Position numbers and translations under genes: made by a program. The notes beneath the pieces are model-generated. The model searched no databases and had not been told where the DNA came from. It saw only the letters and a program-made list of their open reading frames with translations. From Diphasiastrum complanatum (taxonomy: Eukaryota; Streptophyta; Lycopodiopsida; Lycopodiales; Lycopodiaceae), in contig CM055092.1 in the NCBI GenBank assembly GCA_029204225.1, positions 13,268,476 through 13,332,475 on the forward strand: a stretch of 64,000 nt of DNA. Direction: 5' to 3'. This document shows positions 1 to 10,740 of the stretch, one piece after another; positions within the stretch are counted from its first letter, which is position 1; each line of letters begins with the position of its first letter.

Positions 1-376
1 TCAAATTTACTGCTTTTGTATCTTAGAATGATAGCTAGCACAAAATCCACTGCCCGTGCCATTACCTCTGTACAGCTCTCTCGTGCCTGTGTTCTCCCTA
101 CTACTGGCCATAGACATGGCAGAAAGTAGGTCTGGCTGAGGGAGATAAAAAAAACTCCACAGATCAACTAAATTGTTGATCCCTAGAGCTCCTTTTGGCC
201 GATCTGTTAGGAATGTCACTCTGTCACTTGGGCTTGATGTTTGGTTTTCCGTGACAACCATGCAGCCTTACAAGGTGTTGTAGAAGATTTTTTGTCCTAG
301 TTTTTTAAGGATTCCTATCTTTTGCCATGTATGGTAAGCGTGTTACCACCATGCCCAAGGATTTCATTATTCTTAA
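1..376. other. unassigned sequence at window start
   Basis: I see no coding domain, repeat or RNA here. A short minus-strand open frame (7-261) has no recognisable motif. The following copia RT fragment becomes open just after a stop at 374-376, so this stretch may hold decayed or foreign sequence where the element's integrase should be. Confidence 0.4.
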
Positions 377-2177
377 AAGACCTCAGGCCCGTTATTCAGG
401 TCCAGAGACCTACCTCTGGATAGATCAGACTTGCCAACTACCTCAAGGGCAAGATCCGAGCCATTGAGGCTCACCTATGATGGTCAAGGTGATCAAAGGG
501 AAGGCTCATCATTTTTCACATCTTATACCTTTCTTACTTCAATGTTAGATGAGCCAACATGCTATGAAGATGCTTGTAAGTCTAAAAGTTGGATGGATGC
601 TATGCAAGTAGAGTATGATGCTCTTATTGAGAATCATACTTGGGATCTTGTGGATCTTCCTCAAGGGAAGAAACCTCTTGATTGCAAGTGGGTGTTTAGA
701 TTGAAGTATAATCAAGATGGATCAATAAGCAAGCATAAAGCTAGGCTTGTTGCCAAAGCTTTTTTACAAACCAAAGGCATTGACTATGATGAGACTTTTG
801 CTCCTATGGCTAAGCTTGTTACTATCAGGTTGACCATTAGTCTTGCTACAACCTTCAATTGGGAGCTATTCCAACTTGACTTCACAAATGCATTCCTCAA
901 TGGTTATTTGGAGGAAGAGATCTACATGAGGCAACCCGAGGGCTTCATCAAGGCAAAGCATGAAGGAAAGGTGTGTTTTTTGAAGAAGAGCCTTTATGGG
1001 CTCAAGCAAGCACCTAGAGCATGGTACTCTAGGCTAAACTCTTTTCTCATTTCCATCAATTTTGTAATGAGTGCCTATGATCCATCATTGTATATAAGTT
1101 TTCATGATGGCATGATCATTATTCTTGTTTTGTATGTAGATGACATTATCTTGAGTGGTAATGATCTAGATGGAATTAGAGATGTAAAAATTGCTTTAGC
1201 AAAAGAGTTTAAGATGGTAGATCTCGGCCTATTGAGCTTCATTCTTGGAATAGAGGTTATTAGAGGATGTGATTTTAGCTTCATTTGTCAATCTAAATAT
1301 GCTACATCCATCCTAGATAGATTTGGAATGAAGAATTGTAAAGGCATTGAGACACCAATGGAGCAACATGTAAAAGCATCTATTGGTTGTGATGAAGCAT
1401 CCTTTGAGGACATTACATTATATAGAAGGCTTATTGGCTCCTTGATCTATTTAACTATAACTAGACCTGATCTTAGTTATAGTGTTGGAAAGTTAAGCCA
1501 ATTTATGCAAAGTCCTCTAGTTTCACATTGGAAGATGGCCAAAAGAGTTCTTAGATACATTTCATTTACTAAGAATTTTGGTATTTTGTATAGAGGAACT
1601 AATCTTGGCTTAAGAGCCTATAGTGACTCGGATTTTGCAGGTGACAAAGTGGATAGAAGATCAACAAGTGCCTTTGCCACCTTTCTATGTGATGGAGTAG
1701 TATCATGGCTTTCCAAAAAGCAAGATACCATCTCCCTATCTTCCACAGAATCCGAATACAAGGCCTTGACATCAACATGCAAGGAGGTCTTGTGGCTCAA
1801 AAGGCTATTGGTGGAGCTTCAAAAGGCTATTGGTGGAGCTCAAAAGGCTATTGGTGGAGCTTCAGATCCCTATCATCTATTGTGACAACCAATCAGCCCA
1901 ATCACTTGCAACTAATCCTACATTCCATGCAAGGAGCAAACACATCGAAATTGCTCATCATTTCGTGAGGGAAAAAGTGCAAGCTAAAGAGATCAAGCTC
2001 CAACACGTGCCATCATCAAGTTGCTTGGCTGATTTGTTTACTAAACCTTTACCTAAAGATTCATTTGTCAAGCTTAGATCTTCAATTGGAGTTATTGATA
2101 AAAGCATTGTGATCTCCAAGGCTAGATTTGAGGAGGAGTGTGAAAAATTGCCTACATTGGCAAATCTAGCCATGTAG
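377..2177 (+). pseudogene. Ty1/copia pol fragment, RT and RNase H (element A)
   Basis: This encodes the C-terminal half of a copia polyprotein, which copies element RNA into DNA inside a virus-like particle. Visible marks are the RT start (CKWVFRLKYNQDGS, then KARLVAK), the RT active site YVDDIILSG at about 1133-1159, the RNase H start AYSDSDFAGD, SSTESEYKAL, and the terminal ADLFTKPLPKD. Gag, protease and integrase are missing upstream. The frame breaks near 1842, where a 43-bp tandem expansion shifts the remaining RNase H (from about 1840 to 2177) into another frame. It closely resembles the intact copia polyprotein at 32830-36810 over the same domains, so it is an older or sister copy of that family. 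The RT-to-end order and positions are seen; the family assignment rests on standard copia motifs. Confidence 0.9.
1799..1863 (+). repeat. three tandem 21-22 bp units breaking RNase H
   Basis: Three consecutive units each start aaaaggctattggtggagct (1799-1820, 1821-1841, 1842-1863). Other copia copies have only one such unit, encoding a KRLL(V/M)EL-type segment. The two extra units add 43 bp, which is not a multiple of three, and this explains the frame switch in element A. It looks like replication slippage. Confidence 0.85.
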
Positions 2178-2270
2178 AATATTGTACATTTTGTCAATAT
2201 TGTTTGTTGGTTACTTGAATGGCCAAAGTGCCACTTGTACATACACACCTAAAGTAGGTTACCACGAGTC

Positions 2271-2850
2271 AAGAGGAGTGGTTGTGTCTATTTGGTAGTG
2301 ATTCCTACTTTGTAGGATCTAGACCATGATTTATGATGAGATTTGTACCTACCATGCACCTACCAAGCATGACTCTTGGATCTAGGCTAGGGTTTTCACA
2401 TTAGGGCAAGAAAGTGGAGTCTACTTCCTTATTACATGCTGGATTTTTACCTAACTTTGCAAAGGAAGTGTGTTTTACTATGTATTTCCATTCTCCATAG
2501 TGAGATGATAGAAACTTTTTGGAGCCTCAAGGAGAAACTCGAGTTTCCTCTCATTGTATGGTGATTACTCTATTTTTCCAATGAAACCCAGCTTTGGAAC
2601 TTTGTAAACACTGTCTACAGGCCGTACTATAGCCTTATTTCCACACATGTGGAGTTGGATTAGACTATTTGATCAATGCTTTGATTGTCTCTACTTGTTT
2701 CCTATCAAGCTGCTAAACTAGATCTTGTTTTCTGATGACTAGTTTCTGATAGATTGTTTAACAAGCATACAATCACCTTGTGGATCATTCAAAGATCCAT
2801 TTATGGTCCTTAGTACTGTACTTTTCACAAAAAAATTGAAGGCCATTATT
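2271..2850 (+). repeat. probable 3' LTR remnant of element A
   Basis: A purine-rich tract (aagaggagtgg, 2271-2281) follows the end of pol and resembles the polypurine tract before the intact element's 3' LTR. TGTGTC at about 2283 could be the LTR start. A CACATGTG palindrome near 2644, preceded by a gccgtac segment, resembles the part of the intact LTR that holds CACACGTGTG. The 3' end was not located and the extent is approximate. Confidence 0.35.
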
Positions 2851-3940
2851 TCTTCAAAGTTGAAAAACAGTTCAAAAATCAACTATATCTTATCTTTTGG
2901 AGTATAGCTTTGTTTAAGGTCGTTTGAAAGATACTTTTTCCATTTCAAGGGTAGAAGGACTGTATGTTGGAGTTTTAGTTCCATTTCAAACCTCATTTGA
3001 TCTAGATGTCTCTATCTATTACCAACTATTTCAATTGAAGTATTCATGGTACAGTCCCAAAATTGGTATTTTACTCGAGAATCTATTGTAGAAAAAAAAA
3101 ACCCATAGAAATACATGGAAGTTTACCTAGTCCATCGCCCTTGAAAATTTAAAAAATTCAAGCCCTCCTTTTATTTGAATATATTTGAGGAATTGTCGCA
3201 CCTTAGTTGTTGTTGCTCTATAGCCTTACTTGACTCATTCCACTCGAATACATTCGAGAGATCATTGAACCTTAGTGAACCTTGTGTTAGGGCCTTTTTC
3301 GGCAGGGGATTGGTCCAGCCAAAATGTCCTAAAAGGCAAAGATAGATGCATAGGTTGATAGCTAAAGTACTTTCACATGTAAGAAAGTGATCCATGAAAA
3401 AGCTACGTAAAATTAAGCTCCTCTCCTCGAGTAGAGAGAGAATAGAGCAAATTTGGTCTCGGGTAGAGAGAGAGTGTAGTACAAGCAAAATCCACAATTC
3501 TCAAATTTGACTCAAAAACTCAACTTAAATTATGAATGGAAAGAGGAGTACATATGAAACCCATAGAGATCTTTCCTTGCATCCTATTGGGACCCTAATC
3601 CTAGCCTCTCTAATGCTATTGGATGAGTGATGCATCCATCTTACAATTCTATTGGACCCTTCATGAGAATTTCTCAATTTCTATTGGACCCCTTGACCAA
3701 AGCCAATACTTTGACTTGATCACTCATCAAACTACATTAACACACGTGTCACAAGATATTTACAAGCCTAACTAGCTCGAGATTTCATCATTAACTACGT
3801 TTGGCTCAATAGAGGCATTACATGTGGATTTGACCAATTTGCCATCTATGCCAATTTTTGGCCCTATCACAACTCTACACAAACATGCTTGACATAAAAA
3901 CCTAGGAAACCCCTAAAGCTATGATAGATAACTTTTTATA
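2851..3940. other. unassigned, LTR-like, with short spaced repeats
   Basis: No coding motif is visible. The words ctattggga/ctattgga recur at about 3582, 3616, 3648 and 3680, a spacing of 32-34 bp. A CACACGTGT word lies near 3740. The stretch probably includes LTR remnants of the minus-strand copia element B, but its borders could not be set. Confidence 0.3.
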
Positions 3941-3990
3941 ACTATTTTACACATGTGGGAACATGCTCCACACTGTGAAATGTACTCACA
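3941..3990 (-). repeat. LTR fragment related to the intact copia LTR
   Basis: Read on the minus strand, this contains gtggagcatgttccca preceded by a ttcacag(t)gtgg-type word. It aligns with positions 31451-31476 of the intact copia 5' LTR. It probably belongs to the 3' LTR of the minus-strand element B (gag at 5526-6549). Confidence 0.5.
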
Positions 3991-4050
3991 AACATAAAGT
4001 CATAAAATCACCAAGATAGATTTTTGAGTATTTTTCACACTCCTCAAAAA

Positions 4051-4599
4051 CTAGCTTGGTAAGATCAAGGAGTTTGTGAAACTTTTTGAGTGGATCCTTT
4101 TTATGTATATGAAGTAAAAACCAGCAAAAGGATCCATCATATATTTGATTTGAAAGTACCACTTGCATGAAGATGGCTGCACCATGATGAAAATCAGAGG
4201 CTTCCATGCCTCATAAAGATCACAAAGATCATAGAGATCAAGATCATAAGATGAACAAAAGTGTTGATCATCAAGATTAAGCATTCTAGCTTGACTAGTC
4301 CACATACTATGAACTTTATCCATGATGGATCTAATGTTGATATCAAATGAAATCTTGATTTTCTTGAGGCTAAGCACTTGCTCAAGGATGTAAGTGTCCT
4401 CTTTGGATCCTTCGCTTAATCTCAAGAGAAGTTTACAAAATGTCTCAAACCATGTAAAAGCATGATTTTTCAAACTATGAGCAACAAGCTCATTCTTGCT
4501 CTTACTAGATCCAAGAGCATACACTTGATGACTCAAACACTTACTTTCTAAGTGATTTGGAAACATATCTAAGCCTTGAATGACAAGTAATATGTCCAT
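4051..4599 (-). other. unrecognised 182-codon open frame
   Basis: A fairly long open frame on the minus strand, downstream of element B's integrase scrap. I recognise no domain. It lacks copia RT motifs, although its position is where RT would be expected. It may be decayed element sequence or filler from another insertion. It could also be open by chance. Confidence 0.2.
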
Positions 4600-4742
4600 A
4601 CTAGAGGCACGCTACAGACAATCATTACCTCATTCCAACTATGAGATGTACCTCATAAAAGCAAGATGGTACATCAAGTAATGAAAGAGAAGCATGAGAG
4701 AATATGTTGGAGTGAATACCACCTGAAACTTGCCTCCCTTTA

Positions 4743-5462
4743 CTATAAAAGATGAGCCATAAGGACTTGGCCATCCATCTTGAAGATCCCCTTGAAATCA
4801 TATGTTGAGGAGGCTCCAATAGATATGATTTGAGATGCATCTTGAGATGCCTTGATCTTGACCCCTTCCAAAGTTGAATGTAGATCTTCATAAAATATGA
4901 CTTCTTCACTCTCAATCACTTTTAAAATAAAGAGTATGAAGGCTTTGTAGGCCTCCTTGGTGGATAAGCATCCAACCATGATCCATGAGCTTGGATCATC
5001 CTTCCTCCTTGTCTCCAAGGGAATATGTGCAAAGCAAGAACCTCCAAAGACACTAAGGTAATCAACCTTAGGCTTATTGAATAATACTTCATATGGTGTA
5101 TTTCCTCCAAGAGCTCTATCACTCCTCAAAGCTTTGTTCTTCAATGAAAATTCCATCTCAACGTATGCTTTGAATAATAGAAAATAATCATGCAATATAA
5201 ATCTTGAAGAAAGAAGATATGTGCATCTTGTGTGATCATCCTCCTTTGAAGAATTGGATACATAAGCAACATCATCAAGGGATTTTGCACACTCTCTTGG
5301 GTTCAATTTGTAGATGCCTTCATATCTAGATCCATATGCAATGATCTCACCATCCTTCTTGATCACACAATTGTCAATATGGAAATTGACATCAAGACCA
5401 CCATCAAGTAACCTTGGGAACAAAAAAAATCTTTTGAAGAGATACAACTTTTGATGACGCAA
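4743..5462 (-). pseudogene. Ty1/copia integrase remnant (element B)
   Basis: The minus-strand frame starts in the GAG-pre-integrase region (GGLDVNFHIDNCVIKKDGE) and ends in the C-terminal integrase region (TPYEVLFNKPKVDYLSVFGG, then HIPLETRRKDD). Between these, the zinc-binding region and the D,D,E catalytic core are mostly absent; only a LRSD-like word is left. It lies about 60 bp beyond the gag-protease frame of the same element. The core loss is an internal deletion, so the copy cannot encode a working integrase. Confidence 0.75.
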
Positions 5463-5525
5463 GCTTCAGGGAATAGTCCCTACTCCTTCAATTTTGCACT
5501 CTTGATCACTTGCAGTATTTATGGA

Positions 5526-6549
5526 CTACTTGATTCCTTCATAAGGCATAATACTTGAAAAAGAGTCCTTGGAGCTACACATATGTGAAGATGCTCCACT
5601 ATCAATATACCAAGAGTCATCCATCTTGAAGGTGGAAGAGGATAATTTTGATGCCATAAGTGAGCATTCTCCATCACTTGCAATAAAGGTTTCTTTCTCA
5701 TGAGAGATGTTGGCTTGCTTAAATTGATTCTTCTTCTTGAAGCAATTGGTGGCATAGTGGCCTTTCTTGCCACAAAAAAGGCATTTAACATTATTTTTCT
5801 TCATTCTTGAAGTAGATTCTTGAGAGGAATCGTCCTCCTCTTCATCTTGGTCTTTTGCTTTGTCCTTAAAGAAGTATTGATGTTGCTTTTTGCTCCTCTC
5901 TTTGTGCTTGGCAAATAGAACTTTGGCATCACCATCATGATTGAGTGACAATTTGTCCATCCTTAATAGCTTGTTCTCATGCCTTGATTCTTCAGCCATT
6001 AGCACTCCTTGCAAAGCCTCCAAAGTAGGTAGCTCCTCCTTGATGGCATAGGATTGGACAAGGTTCTCATACTCATCTCTCAAGCCATTAAGTATGACTT
6101 GGACTAGCTCACTATGATTTATAGATCCTCCAATGCAAGCAAGCTCCCTATGAGTATCTTTCACTCTCAACACATAACTAGTGGTACTCTTATCACTCTT
6201 TTGAGAACTTTCGAAGATTTGATTTCTAAGAGTGAAGAGCCTAGAGGAATTTTTGGCTTCATAAATAGCTTTGAAAATATCCCAAGCTTGCTTGGCCGAG
6301 TTGCAATCACCAATCTCTCTCAAAATCTCATTAGAGACATTCATCTTGATAAAGTGGAGAGCCATCCTAGCTCTCTTCTTGTACTTTTGTACTTCTTGAA
6401 AGGACTTGAGACTCTTGCTCAATCCCAAGTACAATGTCCATCACATCTTGGAGTATCAAGATTGACTCCATTCTTACCTTCCAAATAGAATGGTTGGAGG
6501 CAGATAGTGTTTCACTAGATTTCAATAGGTAAAAACCCATAGATGCCAT
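5526..6549 (-). pseudogene. Ty1/copia gag and protease start (element B)
   Basis: Gag forms the particle shell; the protease cleaves the polyprotein. The start frame (6549-6367, MASMGFYLL, then NHSIWKVRMES) is homologous to the first residues of the intact element at 32830. A frameshift near 6400 moves the reading to 6434-5526. That frame carries the UBN2-type gag core (ILNGLRDEYENLVQSYAI), one CCHC zinc knuckle (CLFCGKKGHYATNC) and the protease start WYIDSGASSHM. The frame stops soon after the protease motif, before GAG-pre-integrase. It is the same family as the intact copia but clearly older. Confidence 0.88.
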
Positions 6550-7734
6550 ATAATAGTGAAGACTCCTTGTGATGAGACAATAAATGTTGCTTCTCTCTCA
6601 CTATAGGATCCTTGAAAGGTGTACTACCAACTCTGCAAGATCTTGCAACAAAATGTGAGATGATCTCACTAGCTCTTCCAATCTCTCTCAAACTAGATCA
6701 ACCTCTCATCAATTGATGGAATATAAGCAAAGTTTGGGTCAAACTATCTTTGGCATGTGTAAAACACTCCAAGAATCCACAAATCACTCAAATACAAGCC
6801 AATTGTATGAAAGAAAGTGGCTACGACCTCAAAATGATGATTAGATTTCAAATAGATGTATGGTTGGTGACTAGGCAGTTGGTTTTGAAAAACCAAGCTA
6901 ACTTTGAAATCTGAGAAACTCCTCTTCAGAAGGCAGATCATCTTCTTTTTGCGCATTTCCTCCACAACCATTTTCAAGCAATCTTTCCTTGAATGAAACT
7001 CATCCTTATTTACATCGTCAACACCAGGGAGGAGATCATCAATATCAAAATCAATTATTCTGAAAATTCCTAAAGTTCTTTGCTCAAAATGCAAAGAGTC
7101 TCAACCTCTGTGAAATAAAAAAGATCCATTATATCCGATGGTGTCAAAAAAGAATTATTACCTATATTATTAGTAGGCAATGTGGATTTATCAGAAGGAG
7201 AAAGAGTAGTGGGTGTTCTAGGGCCTATAGACGATGTCCTATTTCGAGCAAGATTAAAATCTGTACAATTATCTAAACTAACACTTATATCAATAAAAAA
7301 AAATTTCTATATCTACAGGCTTGGACTTGTCAGATTTTGTACCGCTAGAAGAAACAGCTTCAGAAGTAGAAGGGGCAGCATCCGGATCGTCTGAAACATT
7401 TAACAAAAGAAATAAACAAATGCAGACTGAAACTGTACAAATCTACATTTTTTATTGTGTATTTGACAATCATCTACAGACTTGAAATCATTATGCAACT
7501 TGTTGAACATTCTGTCAAGCTTAGCTTTATAAGTATGCCCGAGTGCCACCAAGTCTTGATAATGAATCATGTCCTTATTTTGAGATTTGAACAAGGGGGT
7601 AATGAGCAGAGACTTAACATTAGAGGAATTCTGAATCCATAAAAGACTCTTTAAGGAATGCCACATAGATTGACAAAGTTTATTAATGTAAAATTACCAA
7701 AAAAATTTCATTTTCTGCCCAAATTCTTTTTCAT
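6550..7734. other. unassigned, probably leader/LTR of element B
   Basis: This lies upstream of element B's gag on the minus strand, where a leader, PBS and 5' LTR would be expected. I could not find a clear TGGTATCAGAGC complement or TG..CA ends. The short open frames here show no domain. Confidence 0.3.
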
Positions 7735-8255
7735 TTCTACCCGCACTATTTCGATGCTTAACCATTCTATGTACATTACTATTTGTAGTTCATTAAAAAT
7801 AGCATAACTTTTTAACCGTAACTCCGATTGAGACGAAATGTAACTATTGGAAAGGCTCGATGAGAGCTTTCCAACAGTATCCTAGATGACCTACTTCCGA
7901 GCTACCGCTCAGAAGTAATGGCCGGTCAAAATTTTAACAAAAAGTCCAAATATTGCTCTTGTGCACGGATAGAGCACCCTCTCACGTGGATAGAGTACCC
8001 TCTCAGTGAGAGGGTGCTCTATCCGCGCACAAGAGCAATATTTGGACTTTTTGTTAAAATTTTGACCGGCCATTACTTCTGAGCGGTAGCTCGGAAGTAG
8101 GTCATCTAGGATACTGTTGGAAAGCTCTCGTTGAGCGCTTTCCAACGGTATAATTTTCATCTCAATCGGAGCTGCTATTAAAAAGTTATTCTATTTTTAA
8201 TGATAATTACATATTATACTATGAATAACATGTCATGCTTGCGGGCTGCCCCCGA
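7735..8255. repeat. large fold-back (MITE-like) inverted repeat
   Basis: Two long arms are nearly exact reverse complements: roughly 7818-7985 against 8002-8175, with weaker pairing outward to about 7735 and 8255. Words such as gaccggccattacttctgag in the right arm have their complements in the left arm. The centre repeats ggatagag(c/t)accctctcac on both strands around a short spacer. The extracted single strand would fold into one hairpin of about 225 bp. There is no coding domain, and the 83-codon frame across the arms is a by-product. Clear target-site duplications were not identified. Confidence 0.85.
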
Positions 8256-8829
8256 CGCCAAATTATAGCATTATTAAAAAAAACTTTTTTTTTTTTATTC
8301 TAATGAGCTACGTCACGTAGATTTCAAATTTGAGTGTTTTGATTGGTCCATGTGTAAGGCAAATTTGAGAAAAAAATATAAAAAGTATATTTACAAAGGG
8401 TCTTTTTTGGATTTAGAACTCCTCTAATGATATGAGATAAATCTTAGAAAATGCTTCCACACCAAGACCCTTTGTAGTAGGAAGAACAAAAAGAAAAGGA
8501 GAAAAAAGTGACTTGAAATACTCTATATTGTCACTGATGCCAAATTCAAGAAAAAAAGATAACAGACTGAAATCCCAAAAAAATGACAAATGGAGAATCT
8601 TACATTACGCACACAAATTTTGCCAGCATATATAAATATTGATACATCAAGTACTATCATCGATATAGATACGCTTGCAAAAACGTGCAATGAAACACCA
8701 TCCACCATTGACTGCAAGAACTATATCTCAAGACACAAACATAGAACAATTATTGCATTCAAAAATAGGATACCAAAACTTTCCAGACATTTGAACTTTT
8801 TTATATTATAAACAATATCTTAAATGAAA
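8256..8829. other. AT-rich, no gene seen
   Basis: AT-rich sequence with homopolymer runs between the fold-back element and the Helitron. A 73-codon frame (8590-8811) has no recognisable domain, though it could be decayed upstream Helitron coding sequence. Confidence 0.35.
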
Positions 8830-10740
8830 TGTATTTGCAATGATACATCAACTTGGCCGTCCAACATTTTTTTATCATGCTTTTATGCATTGAAGTCTGT
8901 TGGCCAACATTAATGAAAACCCTTGAAAGCTCAAACAAAAACATTGTCAAACGTGAAAATTTTGAAACACAATCCGCCTACTTCAGACGACTTGTAAGAA
9001 TTGATCCAATAACATGTGCACGATACTACAATTCCAAAATTCAAGCTCTCAAAAAATTTCTAACAACAGAAAATTCCATTCTCGGTAAAGTTGTTGACTA
9101 CTTCTTTGTGACCGAGTTTCAAAACCGCGGTAGCCAACACGATCATGGTGTAATATGGACTTCACATGCACCAATTTTTGGACATAATCAAGATCACAAA
9201 ATAGAACACTTTTTGGACGAATGAATATGTATAGACAACATGATGTTAGAATATGATTGTAAAAAAATACAAACCCACATGCATTAAAAAACTTGTAATA
9301 AGAAAAACAAAACCAAATGCAGATTTCACTTTCCAAAACAACCCGTGGTAGAAACAAAAATATTGCACCCATTTGATGAATATAAAAACATTGAAACAAA
9401 ACAATTTTATGAGCAATTATGTAGTTACAATGGGCACATAAAAACATTGAAACAAAACAATTTTATGAGTAATTATGTAGTTACAATGGGCACATAAAAA
9501 TTGAAGAAATAATTGCAGACATAGAGATGGATGTCGCTACATGGATAACATCCATTGGACTCGATGCAAAGGAGTGCATATAAGCGCTACATACAAGCAT
9601 TCAAAAACCAACAATATTTCTAAAAAGACATCCAAAAGATATATACACAGCTTCTTTCAATTGTCAAATTAGCTACTTGTGGAATGCAAACATTGATATC
9701 CAATACATCATTAGAACCTTATGCGACAGCAAGCTATTGCACACATACATGACAAAAGTTGACAATACCTTGAAAAAAGCATTAAAAGATGCTATGTCAA
9801 AATCAATTTTAAACAACATTGATACATTGAATTGTCTTAAAAACACAAGAGATGCATTCCTTAATGCACAACAAACGAGTGCACAATTAGCTAATTGTAT
9901 AGTATTGTCACTTCCACTCAGCAATACAACACAATCATTTTCATTCATCAATACAAGTCCACAAAAAAAAAGGTGCATTTGTTTTTTTGTTTTTAAACAC
10001 TAGCTTCAATTGTTGGAACCATCATCTATCGACATCAAATGCAAATCAAATAATGATCACTACATCTCAAGAAAAATCTGCTACCACCAATTTTGTCTTG
10101 TTGAAAATGTCACATATTACATTGACAATGGAAACCAAGTAAAAAAGAGAACAATTCCGCAAATAATTTGATTTGTCAATTTCAACATCCACAAAGATCC
10201 AGAAAACTATTACAGCGAGCATCTACTTTTGTATCGACCATCTCGAAAACCATCAAAACGTAATTCAAAACATCTTACCAACTACATCATTACTAGATTC
10301 AGACTTTGAGCATTACGGCACTAGATTTTTCTCAAAAACCATCCTCACAAACTCAAAAGAGCAACAACACCAAGCAAAACTTCACATACATTATATTGAA
10401 TACCAAATATTATCATTTAAAATTAAAAACACTAAACAATGCACAACGATTAATTTGTGATGACATAACGCATAGAAAGAGAGTCAATCCAAATAAAAAA
10501 GTCCGTCTTTGTATCACAAGAGGAGTTGGAATAGGAAAAACGTTCACACTACTTTTGATTGTACAAGGTTTACTAAGGCATTACCACAATTACATTGCCA
10601 AAACCATTACTTTAGCATTGATTTGCACACATTCCTTTGAAGAAAGTATATTTGAAGTATATGTTGAAACTCCAACTGTCTTTGACGTTTCCTTACATCC
10701 CTCTCCAATTTTTTTCTTTACATTACATCCTTGCATCTAA
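8830..10740 (+). mobile_element. decayed Helitron, Rep (HUH) and PIF1 helicase
   Basis: Helitrons move by rolling-circle replication using one Rep-helicase protein. Several frames together show its parts in order. The Helitron_like_N start is AMIHQLGRPTFF at about 8840, followed by DPITCARYYNSKI. The HUH nuclease motif is in EFQNRGSQHDHGVIW (about 9110-9160, H-D-H). A central region follows (LWNANIDIQYIIRTL, then YMTKVDNTLKKAL and FLNAQQTSAQLA; 9677-10000), then DPENYYSEHLLLYRPS (about 10196). The helicase start is RLICDDITHRKRVNP with a Walker A GVGIGKTFT at about 10520-10550. Coding stops after helicase motif I, and frameshifts and stops occur throughout. I did not find 5' TC or 3' hairpin-CTRR ends. 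Confidence 0.85.
9382..9493 (+). repeat. 56-bp tandem duplication
   Basis: Two adjacent copies, 9382-9437 and 9438-9493, differ at one visible base (gagC versus gagT). They fall within decayed Helitron coding sequence. The few differences suggest a recent duplication compared with the decay around it. Confidence 0.85.

Noticed and set aside
4051-4599. The RT domain of element B
   Set aside because: The position fits and a CKWYF word resembles the RT start, but no other RT motif (YVDD, KARLVAKG, GLKQAPR) can be read in any minus-strand frame.
7909-8160. An 83-codon minus-strand protein
   Set aside because: It reads through both arms of the fold-back element, so its halves are antisense copies of one another.
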